In this document: positions 52,746-61,687 of the stretch, piece by piece
Position numbering within the stretch: the stretch's first letter is position 1
Layout of the letters: every line of letters begins with the position of its first letter
NCBI RefSeq assembly: GCF_026810445.1
Contig: NZ_CP113949.1
Coordinates: 1,178,001-1,242,000 of the forward strand
Source of the DNA: Pseudomonas sp. BSw22131
GTDB taxonomy: Bacteria; Pseudomonadota; Gammaproteobacteria; Pseudomonadales; Pseudomonadaceae
Length of the DNA: 64,000 bases
Direction: 5' to 3'
The notes under the pieces: model-generated
What the model was told of the DNA's origin: nothing
Database searches by the model: none
The model's input: only the letters and a program-made list of their open reading frames with translations
Position numbers and translations under genes: made by a program

Positions 52746-52845
52746 ACTCAAGCCGCAAGCTGCAGGTCTCAAGCTCAAGACGATGTGCTTGAGGGTGAGA
52801 CCTGAGGCTTGGAACTTGCAGCTTGTGGCTTGAAGCTTGCGGCTG
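52746..52845. repeat. AAGCTT-rich palindromic repeat between algD and alg8
   Basis: Several overlapping forward and inverted copies of motifs like AAGCTTGCGGC, GCTTGTGGCTTGAAGC and CAAGCTGCAGG. It resembles the phoH-moaC spacer at 58930-59040. It fills most of the 119-base algD-alg8 gap and can form a large hairpin. Confidence 0.7.
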
Positions 52846-52847
52846 CC

Positions 52848-54164
52848 TTACCAGCAAATACCTTCGGTTTGACCGTTCGCTTCGGTGGCGTTTGCCATGA
52901 AACCGACCAGATCGATGACGCGTTTACCGGCAGGCGTCTTGTTGGCGAGTGCACGGAAGCGCTCATCGCGGTTGCCCAGGATGATCACGTCGGAGTTTTC
53001 GATCACTGCGTCGAAGTCCGAGTTGAGCAAGGACGAGACGTGAGGGATCTTCGACTCGATGTATTCCTTGTTCGCACCGTGAACACGAGCGTACTCAACG
53101 TTTTTGTCGTAGATGCTCAGTTCGAAACCCTTGCCGATCAGCATTTCTGCCAGCTCGACCAGTGGGCTCTCACGCAGATCGTCGGTCCCGGCTTTGAAGC
53201 TCAGGCCCAGCAGTGCCACTTTGCGCGAGTCGTGGGCGGCGACGATGTCGAACGCGTTCTGTACCTGCGATACGTTGCTGCGCATCAGCGAGTTGAGCAG
53301 CGGCGCCTCGACGTCGAGCGAGCTGGCACGGTAGGTGAGGGCGCGAACGTCTTTCGGCAGGCAGGAACCGCCAAACGCGAAACCAGGGCGCATGTAGTAC
53401 TGCGACAGGTTGAGCGTCTTGTCCTGGCAGACGACTTCCATCACTTCGCGACCGTCCACACCGACTGCCTTGGCAATGTTGCCGATTTCGTTGGCGAACG
53501 TGACCTTGGTCGCGTGCCACACGTTGCAGGTGTACTTGATCATTTCGGCAACGGCGATGTCCTTGCGGATGATCGGTGCGTCCAGTTCTTCGTACAGCGA
53601 CTGAAGAACGTCGCCGGAGGCTTTGTCGAACTCGCCGATCACGGTCATTGGCGGATGATCGTAGTCTGCGATCGCGGTGCTTTCACGCAGGAACTCAGGA
53701 TTCACTGCAACGCCGAAATCGATGCCGGCTTTCTTGCCGGAGCAATCTTCGAGGATCGGGATAACCACTTTGGCAACAGTGCCCGGCAGGACCGTGCTGC
53801 GCACTACGATGGTGTGACGGGAGGTTTTATCACGCAGGACAAAGCCGATTTCACGGCACACCGATTCGATGAAATCGAGTTCCAGGTCACCGTTCTTCTT
53901 GCTTGGCGTGCCGACGCAGATCATCGAGAGATCGGTAGAACGAATGGCTTCTGAGAAGTCAGTGGTACCGCGCAGTTTGCCGGTCTTGATTCCCTTCTCG
54001 AGAAGCTCGCCGAGCCCTGGTTCCACGATTGGAGACTTGCCCTGATTGATCAGGTCGATCTTGGCGCTGGAAATATCCACACCAACAACATCATGACCGC
54101 GCGCAGAGAGGCAACCAGCACATACTGCACCGACATAGCCCAAACCAAAGATGCTGATATGCAT
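52848..54164 (-). CDS. algD: GDP-mannose 6-dehydrogenase AlgD
   Basis: A 438-residue enzyme that makes GDP-mannuronate from GDP-mannose with two NAD, the committed step of alginate synthesis. The Rossmann motif is [11 protein letters not shown] (residues 7-17), NPEFLRE marks the central region, and the catalytic Cys268 sits in FGGSCLPKD. The ATG at 54164 follows GAGGAG. It is the first gene of the operon, behind a long leader and an AlgU-type promoter candidate. Confidence 0.97.
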   Translation of the reverse strand: MHISIFGLGYVGAVCAGCLSARGHDVVGVDISSAKIDLINQGKSPIVEPGLGELLEKGIKTGKLRGTTDFSEAIRSTDLSMICVGTPSKKNGDLELDFIESVCREIGFVLRDKTSRHTIVVRSTVLPGTVAKVVIPILEDCSGKKAGIDFGVAVNPEFLRESTAIADYDHPPMTVIGEFDKASGDVLQSLYEELDAPIIRKDIAVAEMIKYTCNVWHATKVTFANEIGNIAKAVGVDGREVMEVVCQDKTLNLSQYYMRPGFAFGGSCLPKDVRALTYRASSLDVEAPLLNSLMRSNVSQVQNAFDIVAAHDSRKVALLGLSFKAGTDDLRESPLVELAEMLIGKGFELSIYDKNVEYARVHGANKEYIESKIPHVSSLLNSDFDAVIENSDVIILGNRDERFRALANKTPAGKRVIDLVGFMANATEANGQTEGICW

Positions 54165-54646
54165 CGTAATCTCCTCGATTTTTACGCCATTAGTTGGCCG
54201 AATATAAATACAGTTATCAACTTTCAAGCACCCGCTCACGCAACAGATTAATGTTGTTAGACGGATGCAGGCAGAATTTAAGTATGAGTACCTTACAAGC
54301 GGGAGGCTGGCTCAAATGCTACAGAATACGGACGCCGAGTAGCCCGTAAATAGTTATATGGGTTCCCGGTCTGGGATGTGACATAGCACTCCTGTGTCGA
54401 TGTCGAGCCGCCTGCCGCGCCTCTGGATCAAGGGTTTCGCCCTCAGTCAGCCAGTCTGTCTTGCCCGTGGTTGGCTCAGGCTCCGATACGGTGCTTGCCT
54501 GAAGTACTTCAACTAATCTGGTGCGTTATCTCCCTGTACGTACCACTTGACCGATCGGCCTAACATTGTCAGACAACTTCTTCCAGATTCGTCCCGATTC
54601 CATGTAAGAGATGGCTTACGCAGGGGGTGAGAATTGTTACGGGATG
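54165..54646 (-). other. Long untranslated leader of the alginate operon
   Basis: About 475 bases lie between the promoter candidate and the algD start, with no coding frame. Long algD leaders are typical in Pseudomonas and are targets of post-transcriptional control and of regulators such as AmrZ and AlgR; I saw no certain AlgR site in this stretch. Confidence 0.6.
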
Positions 54647-54674
54647 TAGGAACGCGATAATTCTAAATAAGTTC
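54647..54674 (-). promoter_or_regulatory. AlgU (sigma-22)-type promoter candidate for algD
   Basis: On the minus strand GAACTT (54674-54669) is followed after 17 bases by TCCTA (54651-54647). GAACTT is the AlgU -35 consensus, and as I recall the P. aeruginosa algD promoter also pairs GAACTT with TCCTA. The start of transcription would be near 54640. Confidence 0.75.
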
Positions 54675-54886
54675 CTGGCCACTCGTCCTCTTTTTTAGAA
54701 TCTGGGAACTCTGGAAGAAAGTTGAGGTAGTCGGAGGGTGCAGGCACTTTCTGTTTGGCCCCTAGTTATAAAGGGGATGCGCCTCTTATATGTAATTCTG
54801 CCATCAGTGAAAAAAACCCAATGTGCCAGCATTAAAATTTAGTGTTAATTTTTTGAGAAAGTCAGGCCGGAGGACTGTGCGCCTTA

Positions 54887-54902
54887 TTATTGGCGCCAAT
54901 AA
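54887..54902. promoter_or_regulatory. Perfect 16-base palindrome upstream of algD
   Basis: TTATTGGCGCCAATAA reads the same on both strands and lies about 215 bases upstream of the promoter candidate. It has the form of a dimeric regulator's operator; the binding protein is unknown. Confidence 0.5.
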
Positions 54903-54947
54903 GTCGTCAAAAAAAGATGTTGCGTTAGAATTTTTATATGGAAGTGA

Positions 54948-54974
54948 GTCGCGCGAGAGAGGTACTCGCGCGAC
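54948..54974 (-). terminator. Stem-loop after yaaA
   Basis: GTCGCGCGAG (54948-54957) pairs perfectly with CTCGCGCGAC (54965-54974), ten bases beyond the yaaA stop. There is no T run next to it, so it may act with Rho or protect the 3' end. Confidence 0.55.
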
Positions 54975-54983
54975 TTGAATCGG

Positions 54984-55763
54984 TCATTGGTCAGGGTCAT
55001 CTCTCAAAAAAACGAAGTTGGTGGGTGTGGATTGATCCTGGTTGTACCGATAGCCGTGCACGCCGAACTGTTTTAGTGCGTCCGGGTGCTTGATGCGTTC
55101 TGTGATAACGAAGCGGCTCATCATGCCGCGGGCCTTCTTGGCATAGAAGCTGATGATCTTGTACTGGCCGTTTTTCAGGTCGCGAAATTCTGTATTGATG
55201 ACCCGGGCGTTCAGCACCGAGCGTTTCACGGCAGAGAAATACTCGTTGGAGGCAAGGTTCAGCAGCACGTCGTCGCCTTGTTCTGCCAACGCTTCATTGA
55301 GCCATTCGCTGATGCGGGTGCCCCAGAACGCGTACAAGTCCTTGCCTCGAGCGTTTGCGAGCTTTGTACCCATTTCCAGTCGATAGGGTTGCATCAGGTC
55401 AAGCGGGCGCAACAGACCATAAAGGCCGGACAGCATGCGCAGATGATGCTGCGCGTAATCGAGGTCAGCTTCCGACAACGTCTCGGCTTGAAGGCCGGTA
55501 TAGACATCACCCTTAAACGCCAGCAGTGCCTGCTTGGCATTGTCAGGCGTGAATGCCGGGGTCCAGCTGCCGAAACGTGCGGCGTTCAAGCCTGACAGCT
55601 TGTCGGAGAGGTGCATCAGTTCACCGATCTGAGACGGCGTCAGTTCCCGGAGTTGAGCGATCAGCTCTTGGGAGTGATCCAGATATTGCGGCTGCGTGAA
55701 GCGTTCAGTGGTCGGCGGGGTTTCGAAATCGAGGGTCTTGGCTGGGGAAATCACCATTAGCAT
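54984..55763 (-). CDS. yaaA: YaaA-family peroxide-stress protein (UPF0246)
   Basis: A 259-residue cytoplasmic protein with the family start [15 protein letters not shown] and the conserved segments [20 protein letters not shown] (residues about 110-129) and [15 protein letters not shown]. coli YaaA limits intracellular free iron under hydrogen peroxide stress and belongs to a DNA-binding fold. The length matches the family. It is a single gene divergent from the deacetylase-like gene at 55945. Confidence 0.94.
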   Translation of the reverse strand: MLMVISPAKTLDFETPPTTERFTQPQYLDHSQELIAQLRELTPSQIGELMHLSDKLSGLNAARFGSWTPAFTPDNAKQALLAFKGDVYTGLQAETLSEADLDYAQHHLRMLSGLYGLLRPLDLMQPYRLEMGTKLANARGKDLYAFWGTRISEWLNEALAEQGDDVLLNLASNEYFSAVKRSVLNARVINTEFRDLKNGQYKIISFYAKKARGMMSRFVITERIKHPDALKQFGVHGYRYNQDQSTPTNFVFLRDDPDQ

Positions 55764-55944
55764 GCGGTCGTCTCCTTTAATCGTGCGGCGATTCTAGAGG
55801 TTGTAAGCAGGTGACTCCAGCTATGGTGGTAATAGGGGCATCGGTGTCCGGCGTTACAGGATCAGCAGTCAGGCGAGCCCTTCAAATCCGCTATAGTGCG
55901 CCGCTTGGTTCAAAGGTCGATTTCAAGGGTGGGGAGCCTTCGTT

Positions 55945-57201
55945 TTGCGCAGAGTCTTATTGATCGCAGCTTGTCTCGTTGGGCTCACTGCCCAGGCAGC
56001 GCCCATGGACGTCTCCACCCTGGACCGCAGCGTCTGGCCAGAGGCTTTGGTGACGCCCGAGTTGTTCGACGTCGCTTCGCGTGCGCAGATCCTCGGTTTT
56101 GCCCATCAGTTGCTTGAGAGCGAGCAGCTTGAAGAAGGGCAACTGGCAGCGCGTCTGGGTTTGCGTCAGATCAATCTGGCGTCGATCAACGTGATCCGTA
56201 CGCGCTTGTGGTCACGTCTTTTCGACAATTATCAGTTCGCCCAGAAAAGCTGTGAAGCAGACGCGTCGTTCTGCGTGCTGGTCGACGATCTGCCAATGCT
56301 GCGTCAGCGGGCGGCTGAGTTCAAAGTCGCCGATGACTCCTTCTATGCCAGGTGGGCGGCCCCTGCTGCGGCGTTCAATCAGCGTTACCTGAACGAGCTG
56401 CTGCGAATGGGGGCGCTGTTTCCGACCACCAGCAGCGAAGTTGAACGCTATAACTCCGATGAGCTGAGCGGTGAGGAAATGCCTGACCGCACGTTCCTGC
56501 TCAACTTCGACAGTGGCCCCTCGGTTGCCGATGGCGCCACCGACTGGCTGGCAGACTTCATGCGGCAGCAAAACATCAACGCTACCTTTTATGTTCTCGG
56601 CAAAACCTTGCAAGCCCGGATCGACGCCACGTCAGCCACAGCGTTACAGACGCTATATAAACAGCAGTGCGTGGGTGTGCAGGGCTGGGAGTACCGCTCG
56701 CACGCGCACTGGGTGGACTGGCAGGATTCCATCATGCGCAGCGCGGCGTTGGTGCAGCAGGTGCTGCCGGATAATTTCGTTCCCTTGTTTCGTCCACCTT
56801 ACGGTCATCGCCGTGCCGACAGCGCCGGTTTTTTCCGAGACCAGCACCTGCGTGTGGCGTTGTGGAATATCGACTCCCAAGACAGCAGCGGGCAGCTGGA
56901 TGCCGAGCAGACGTCCCAGCGTGTCTTGACGCTGATGCTGCTGTGGCGCAAAGGGACGGTGGTCTTCCACGACGCTCAAAAGCTGGCGCAACAGGCCGTG
57001 CCATGGCTGATGGCGAACACAGCGCAGTCAGGCGTCATTTGGGAGGACTGCCATATTTATCCGCAGCAGCTGTCAGACGAATCCGACATTTCGCCCGCAG
57101 AAGAAGACGAGCAGGACGAACAAACCGATGAGCCAGTCCAGGAGGGTGTGCAGGACAGCACGGATAAGGCTGTGGAGCCCGAAAAACAAGGGGGGGAGTG
57201 A
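55945..57201 (+). CDS. Polysaccharide-deacetylase-like (NodB-fold) secreted protein, probably inactive
   Basis: A 418-residue exported protein: signal peptide to about residue 19 (LVGLTAQAAP), a helical N-terminal region, a NodB-homology domain (about 185-370), and an acidic tail (from about 380, rich in Glu/Asp/Gln). Motif 1, normally TFDDGP, is NFDSGP, so the second Asp (metal ligand) is Ser. Motif 2, normally HxxxH, reads VQGWEY, so both His are replaced. Motif 3 (RPPYG), motif 4 (LWNIDSQD) and motif 5 (VFHD) are kept. Metal binding should therefore be lost. The TTG at 55945 follows GGGGAG and gives a correct signal peptide. Substrate is unknown. Confidence 0.85.
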   Translation: MRRVLLIAACLVGLTAQAAPMDVSTLDRSVWPEALVTPELFDVASRAQILGFAHQLLESEQLEEGQLAARLGLRQINLASINVIRTRLWSRLFDNYQFAQKSCEADASFCVLVDDLPMLRQRAAEFKVADDSFYARWAAPAAAFNQRYLNELLRMGALFPTTSSEVERYNSDELSGEEMPDRTFLLNFDSGPSVADGATDWLADFMRQQNINATFYVLGKTLQARIDATSATALQTLYKQQCVGVQGWEYRSHAHWVDWQDSIMRSAALVQQVLPDNFVPLFRPPYGHRRADSAGFFRDQHLRVALWNIDSQDSSGQLDAEQTSQRVLTLMLLWRKGTVVFHDAQKLAQQAVPWLMANTAQSGVIWEDCHIYPQQLSDESDISPAEEDEQDEQTDEPVQEGVQDSTDKAVEPEKQGGE

Positions 57202-57533
57202 CTGATAAGCAGGGGAGATCGGTAGGAGCAATCGGTGGATTTTTCGAGCAATTCCCGTCGACCGGACTTCCGACTGTAAACGCGTAAACCCCCTGCGCCA
57301 AGGGGTATTTGTCATGCTGAAAAATAAACATTAAAAACCTGTAAAACGCGTTTTTATGTCATCGGTTTTGCGGTATTACGACAACAGACCGCCGAACCCT
57401 GCAACACAGGTGGCGTCACCCAGACCCCACTTTGCGCATTTCTCTTCTGCCTGAAGAAGAGAGCCTCGGCGGCCTTTCTTAGCGCAGCACCCTCGTGTAC
57501 TGCGTTATCTGGCTACTAATAAGGTGAGCGAGT
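57202..57533. other. Deacetylase-phoH intergenic region with a hairpin
   Basis: About 330 bases without a gene. A short ACCCC/GGGGT stem near 57288-57307 may end the deacetylase transcript. TCTCTTCT (57441-57448) pairs with AGAAGAGA (57455-57462) within the likely phoH leader. No known riboswitch is recognisable. Confidence 0.5.
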
Positions 57534-58928
57534 ATGGATGACCACGGACGCACCCCTTCCTCTAACCAGCCAATCCTCTACGTGCTCGATACCAACGTTC
57601 TGATTCACGATCCAAACGCTCTGCTGAATTTTGAAGAACACCATGTCGCCATCCCCATGACGGTCCTCGAAGAACTGGACAAGCTAAAGGCGGGCAAACA
57701 TTCGGTCGCAGCAGAATGCCGCCAGGCTATCCGGTTGATCGACAAGACACTGGGTGAAGCAACCCCGGAGGAGGTCGAACAAGGCGTACCGATAGATCGA
57801 GGTACCGGCGTTCTCAAAGGTTATCTGTCGATCATGATGAGCAGGCGTGAAGAGCCCAACAGCCTTCTGCCCGAGCATCTGAACGACAACATCATCATCA
57901 ACCAATTGATTGACCTGCACGCCCGCAAAGCGGACTTGCGCATCGTGCTCGTTACCAAAGACATCAACATGCGCCTCAAGGCCCGTGCCTGCGGGATTGC
58001 GGCGGAGGACTACAGTACCGACCAACTGGTGGACGACGTTTCCCTGTTGTCCCGTGGCTATCAGAATATGACCGGCTCGTTCTGGGATCGTGTCAGCAAG
58101 GTCGAAACCCGCCAGGAACGTGGCCGCACCTGGCACCGTGTGCAATTGAGCGAAAGCCTGCCGCCGATGCACATGAATGAATTCATCATTGATGAGCAAG
58201 GTTTTGTCGGCTGGGTCAAAGGCGTCAAGGCGGACGAGTTGTTGATTCTGGACATGCATCAGGAGCCATTGATGCACCAGGAAGCGTGGGGTCTGAAGCC
58301 GCGGGATATTTATCAAGGTCTGGCACTGTTCGCGCTGCTGGATCCGGACATTCATCTGGTCAACCTTTCCGGTGCAGCAGGCTCTGGTAAAACCATTCTG
58401 GCCCTGGCTGCTGCGATCGAGCAGACCATGGTCACCAAGCGTTATCGCCGCATCATCGCAACGCGCAGTGTGCAAGGGCTGGACCAGGAGATCGGATTTT
58501 TGCCCGGTACCGAAGCAGAAAAAATGGAGCCGTGGCTGGGCGCCATCACCGATAACCTTGAAGCACTGCACATGGACGACGAAAACACCCATGGCAGCGT
58601 CGATTACATCCTCAGCAAAGTGCCGTTGCAGTTCAAATCCCTCAACTACATCCGAGGCCGCAGTTTCCAGCAAAGCCTGATCCTGATCGACGAGTGTCAG
58701 AATCTGACGCCGCACCAGATGAAAACCATCATCACCCGTGCCGGCGCCGGTTCCAAGGTGGTCTGCCTGGGTAACCTGGCGCAGATCGATACCCCTTACC
58801 TGTCGGCCACCAGCTCGGGGCTGACTTACCTGACGGAGCGTTTCAAGGATTTCCCCAACGGCGTGCATATCACCCTGCAAGGGGTGCCACGCTCGATCCT
58901 GGCCGAGTATGCGGAGAGTCATTTGTAG
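57534..58928 (+). CDS. phoH: PIN-PhoH RNA-processing ATPase
   Basis: A 464-residue cytoplasmic protein. The N-terminal PIN nuclease domain (about residues 14-165) has the acidic residues LDTN (Asp19) and TKDIN (Asp143). The C-terminal PhoH domain has Walker A GAAGSGKT (residues 280-287) and Walker B LILIDECQN. PIN-PhoH proteins (PhoH2 type) are RNA-unwinding nucleases in bacteria. A terminator follows the gene. The start ATG at 57534 fits the PIN domain. Confidence 0.93.
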   Translation: MDDHGRTPSSNQPILYVLDTNVLIHDPNALLNFEEHHVAIPMTVLEELDKLKAGKHSVAAECRQAIRLIDKTLGEATPEEVEQGVPIDRGTGVLKGYLSIMMSRREEPNSLLPEHLNDNIIINQLIDLHARKADLRIVLVTKDINMRLKARACGIAAEDYSTDQLVDDVSLLSRGYQNMTGSFWDRVSKVETRQERGRTWHRVQLSESLPPMHMNEFIIDEQGFVGWVKGVKADELLILDMHQEPLMHQEAWGLKPRDIYQGLALFALLDPDIHLVNLSGAAGSGKTILALAAAIEQTMVTKRYRRIIATRSVQGLDQEIGFLPGTEAEKMEPWLGAITDNLEALHMDDENTHGSVDYILSKVPLQFKSLNYIRGRSFQQSLILIDECQNLTPHQMKTIITRAGAGSKVVCLGNLAQIDTPYLSATSSGLTYLTERFKDFPNGVHITLQGVPRSILAEYAESHL

Positions 58929-58963
58929 GTAAAGCCAGCTTCAAGCTTCAAGCTGTTAGCTAC

Positions 58964-58998
58964 AAGCCAGGGGCGAGTGAGTCGTTCCCTGGCTTTTT
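58964..58998 (+). terminator. Terminator of phoH
   Basis: AAGCCAGGG (58964-58972) pairs with CCCTGGCTT (58987-58995), followed by T-rich sequence (TTTTTGCTTTTGC). The region around it carries AGCTTCAAGC-type repeats like those between algD and alg8. Confidence 0.8.
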
Positions 58999-59079
58999 GC
59001 TTTTGCTTTTGCTTGTAGCTTGCTTGCAGCTTGCAGCTCCAGCTACCTACAATCCCCGCTCCTGCTCAGGAGTACTGTT

Positions 59080-59565
59080 GTGCTGACTCATCTCGATTCC
59101 CAAGGTCGCGCCAATATGGTCGACGTCACCGAAAAAGCCGTGACGTTCCGTGAAGCCGTGGCACAAGCGCGTGTTCGCATGCTCCCCGAAACCTTGAAAA
59201 TGATCGTCTCGGGTGGTCATCCCAAAGGGGATGTGTTCGCTGTGGCGCGTATCGCCGGCATTCAGGCGGCAAAGAAAACCAGTGACCTCATCCCCCTGTG
59301 CCACCCGCTGATGCTGACCGGTGTAAAGGTCGAGCTGAGCGCTGAAGGTGAAGACACCGTACAGATCATCGCGCGCTGCAAGCTTTCGGGTCAGACCGGC
59401 GTTGAAATGGAGGCATTGACCGCTGCCAGCGTTGCTGCGCTGACGATCTACGACATGTGCAAAGCGGTTGATCGCGGCATGGTCATTGAGCAGGTGCGTC
59501 TGCTGGAGAAGCTGGGCGGCAAAAGTGGCCACTTCGTTGCCGATGAGCAGGAGCTTGCCCAGTGA
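59080..59565 (+). CDS. moaC: Cyclic pyranopterin monophosphate synthase MoaC
   Basis: A 161-residue enzyme of molybdenum-cofactor synthesis that, after MoaA, forms cyclic pyranopterin monophosphate. The signatures [21 protein letters not shown] and [10 protein letters not shown] (substrate His) and [20 protein letters not shown] are intact. The GTG at 59080 follows CAGGAG and yields the family N-terminus [16 protein letters not shown]. It heads a moaCDE operon; its stop overlaps the moaD GTG (GTGA). No Moco riboswitch was seen upstream. Confidence 0.96.
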   Translation: MLTHLDSQGRANMVDVTEKAVTFREAVAQARVRMLPETLKMIVSGGHPKGDVFAVARIAGIQAAKKTSDLIPLCHPLMLTGVKVELSAEGEDTVQIIARCKLSGQTGVEMEALTAASVAALTIYDMCKAVDRGMVIEQVRLLEKLGGKSGHFVADEQELAQ

Positions 59566-59813
59566 CCATTCATGTTCAAGTGCAGTTCTTTGCACGTTTT
59601 CGCGAAACCCTCGGCACCGAAAGTGAGCGTCTGGAAGGCTCTTTTGCAACTGTCGACGCAGTGCGCCAGCATTTACTGCAGCGGGGTGGCGTGTGGGATG
59701 TTTTGGGCGAGCAAAACATCATGTGCGCGCGTAATCAGGAGCTGTGCCAGCTGGACGAGCCCGTTCAGCCTGGGGATGAAGTTGCGTTTTTCCCGACCGT
59801 CACTGGGGGTTGA
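59562..59813 (+). CDS. moaD: Molybdopterin synthase sulfur-carrier subunit MoaD
   Basis: An 83-residue ubiquitin-like protein with the required C-terminal Gly-Gly (PTVTGG) that is thiocarboxylated and donates sulfur to MoaE. The GTG start overlaps moaC. Its TGA lies just before the moaE ATG. The beta-grasp pattern [14 protein letters not shown] is typical. Confidence 0.95.
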   Translation: MTIHVQVQFFARFRETLGTESERLEGSFATVDAVRQHLLQRGGVWDVLGEQNIMCARNQELCQLDEPVQPGDEVAFFPTVTGG

Positions 59814-59815
59814 AC

Positions 59816-60265
59816 ATGGGCATTCGAGTTCAGGCCACAGCGTTTGACCCAGGCGTCGAAGTCAACGCAATGCACGCCGCCAATGTAGGCGTCGGCGCGG
59901 TGGTGAGCTTTGTGGGTTACGTGCGTGACTTCAATGAGGGGCGCGAAGTGGCGGGTATGTTCCTCGAGCACTATCCGGGCATGACCGAAAAGGCACTGGG
60001 CAAGATCGTCGAGCAAGCGCAGCAGCGGTGGCCTTTGCTCAAGCTTGAGGTGCTGCATCGGGTGGGCGCGCTGGAACCGGGCGAGCCTATCGTGTTTGTC
60101 GGTGTGGCCAGCGCCCACCGCCAGGCGGCTTTCGAGGCCTGTGACTTTGTCATGGACTACCTGAAAACCCGCGCCCCGTTCTGGAAGAAGGAAAGCACTT
60201 CAGAGGGGCCGCGCTGGGTAGAAGGGCGCGATAGCGATCATGCCGCGGCCGAGCGCTGGAAGTAA
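59816..60265 (+). CDS. moaE: Molybdopterin synthase catalytic subunit MoaE
   Basis: A 149-residue enzyme that with MoaD converts cyclic pyranopterin monophosphate to molybdopterin. It shows GAVVSFVGYVRDFNEG, LEHYPGMTEKAL and the C-terminal KTRAPFWKKE, which contains the active-site lysine region. The ATG at 59816 is preceded by GGGGG and lies two bases after the moaD stop. Confidence 0.96.
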   Translation: MGIRVQATAFDPGVEVNAMHAANVGVGAVVSFVGYVRDFNEGREVAGMFLEHYPGMTEKALGKIVEQAQQRWPLLKLEVLHRVGALEPGEPIVFVGVASAHRQAAFEACDFVMDYLKTRAPFWKKESTSEGPRWVEGRDSDHAAAERWK

Positions 60266-60282
60266 CGCGATTGCTCAAATAG

Positions 60283-60311
60283 TTGACGTCAGGAAAACGG
60301 CGGACTAGCAT
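60283..60311 (+). promoter_or_regulatory. Sigma-70-type promoter for the CsgG cassette
   Basis: TTGACG (60283-60288), a 17-base spacer and TAGCAT (60306-60311). Just downstream, at the expected start of transcription, TGATATC occurs twice (60322-60328 and 60333-60339) with an 11-base period, an operator-like arrangement. Confidence 0.65.
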
Positions 60312-60607
60312 GCCGCAAAAGTGATATCGAAATGATATCTCTCAAGGAGTGAGAACGTTTTCCGAGCATCTGTTTAAGGCACCTCGCAAGCCTTCAGGTC
60401 CGTTCGCGTCATCCATCATTAAATCTCATCACCTTTGCTTGCCACTGCGCTTGTTCTGGCCGCTTGAGTGTTGAACCAAAAATTCAATTGAGTGTTACGG
60501 CAACGGTGAACATTGCCGATACAGCGATGCAACCGCCCGCGCAGAGAGCACACAAGTGTTCATTGACTGCGGGTGACGCTACAGATTTCGACAACATGGA
60601 GATAAGT

Positions 60608-61291
60608 GTGAACACACTGCACAAGGTTTTGGTTTCAGGGATAGCGGCCGCAACGCTGGCGTTGGTCAGCGGCTGTGCAACGGAGAGTTCGCGTTCAATG
60701 CCGGTGGAGAAGGTCGAAACCGCGGGTATCGCTTATTCCGGCGTTCGTACGCCGATTGCTGTGGGCAAATTCGATAACCGCTCCAGCTACATGCGCGGCA
60801 TTTTCTCAGACGGCGTTGATCGTCTCGGTGGCCAGGCCAAGACCATTCTGATCACGCACATGCAGCAGACCAATCGCTTCAGTGTGATGGACCGCGACAA
60901 CATGGCTGAGATCGGCCAGGAAGCCGCGTTCAAGAACAAGGCTCAGCACATCAAGGGCGCTGACTTTGTCGTCACCGGCGACGTGACTGAGTTTGGCCGT
61001 AAAGAAGTCGGCGATCAGCAATTGTTTGGTTTGCTGGGTCGTGGCAAACAGCAAATTGCTTACGCCAAGGTCGCGCTGAACATCGTCAATATCAGCACCT
61101 CCGAAGTGGTTTATTCCACGCAGGGTGCTGGCGAATACCAACTGTCGAATCGCGAAATCATCGGCTTCGGCGGCACTGCCAGCTACGACTCGACGCTCAA
61201 TGGCAAGGTCTTGGACCTGGCAATGCGTGAAGCGGTAAACAACATGGTGCGTGCGATCGATAGCGGCGCCTGGAAACCAGCAGTTAACTGA
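60608..61291 (+). CDS. CsgG/HfaB-family lipoprotein
   Basis: A 227-residue outer-membrane-directed lipoprotein. The signal peptide ends with the lipobox VSGC. The mature part has the CsgG fold: PIAVGKFDNRSSYMRGIFSD, QTNRFSVMDRDN and GADFVVTGDVTEFG, which in curli systems form the secretion nonamer. Curli genes are absent here, so its export role is unproven. A GTG at 60608 after GGAG is preferred; an upstream ATG at 60596 in frame is possible. It starts a three-gene cassette with the next two lipoproteins. Confidence 0.88.
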   Translation: MNTLHKVLVSGIAAATLALVSGCATESSRSMPVEKVETAGIAYSGVRTPIAVGKFDNRSSYMRGIFSDGVDRLGGQAKTILITHMQQTNRFSVMDRDNMAEIGQEAAFKNKAQHIKGADFVVTGDVTEFGRKEVGDQQLFGLLGRGKQQIAYAKVALNIVNISTSEVVYSTQGAGEYQLSNREIIGFGGTASYDSTLNGKVLDLAMREAVNNMVRAIDSGAWKPAVN

Positions 61292-61315
61292 TTCATACAA
61301 GGAAGTGTAAGCATC

Positions 61316-61687
61316 ATGGCTAAGAAAGTGATGGGGTTGCGTGTTATCGCAGCCGTAGCGGCAAGCTTGTGGTTGAGTGGCTGTGCGCAGCAGCCCAAGA
61401 CTTTGTATCAGTGGGGCAGCTATCAGCCTGAGGTGTACGAATACTTCAAGGGCGAGTCCAAGGAGATGCAGGTCGCCAAGCTGGAAGAAGACTTGCAGAA
61501 AATCCGCTCGACCAACGGCAATCCGCCACCGGGTTATCACGCGCAACTGGGCATGCTGTATGGCGGCCTGGGCAAAGATGATCAGATGGTTCAGGAACTG
61601 CGTACCGAGAAGGCGCTGTTTCCAGAGTCTGCAACGTACATGGATTTTCTGCTTAGAAACGTCAAGACAGGAGTCGCCTCCAAATGA
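61316..61687 (+). CDS. DUF4810 lipoprotein
   Basis: A 123-residue lipoprotein (lipobox WLSGC, Cys23). The segment LYQWGSYQPEVYEYFKGES and the YHAQLGMLYGGLG helical part are those of DUF4810, a family that always accompanies CsgG/HfaB and GNA1162-type genes. Its stop overlaps the next start (ATGA). Confidence 0.88.
   Translation: MAKKVMGLRVIAAVAASLWLSGCAQQPKTLYQWGSYQPEVYEYFKGESKEMQVAKLEEDLQKIRSTNGNPPPGYHAQLGMLYGGLGKDDQMVQELRTEKALFPESATYMDFLLRNVKTGVASK

Larger units (their letters stand above)
54675..54983. other. Upstream region of algD / downstream of yaaA
   Basis: About 310 A/T-rich bases without a gene, likely holding activator sites for algD. It contains a perfect 16-base palindrome and a stem-loop, both listed separately. 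Confidence 0.6.

Noticed and set aside
52809..53954. 381-residue plus-strand frame opposite algD
   Set aside because: Antisense shadow of algD, whose catalytic motifs are intact.
57202..57533. Possible riboswitch in the phoH leader
   Set aside because: A hairpin is present but no conserved core of a known riboswitch class could be recognised.
59005..59079. Molybdenum-cofactor riboswitch upstream of moaC
   Set aside because: The space is filled by AGCTT-type repeats and the phoH terminator tail; no Moco-motif structure is apparent.
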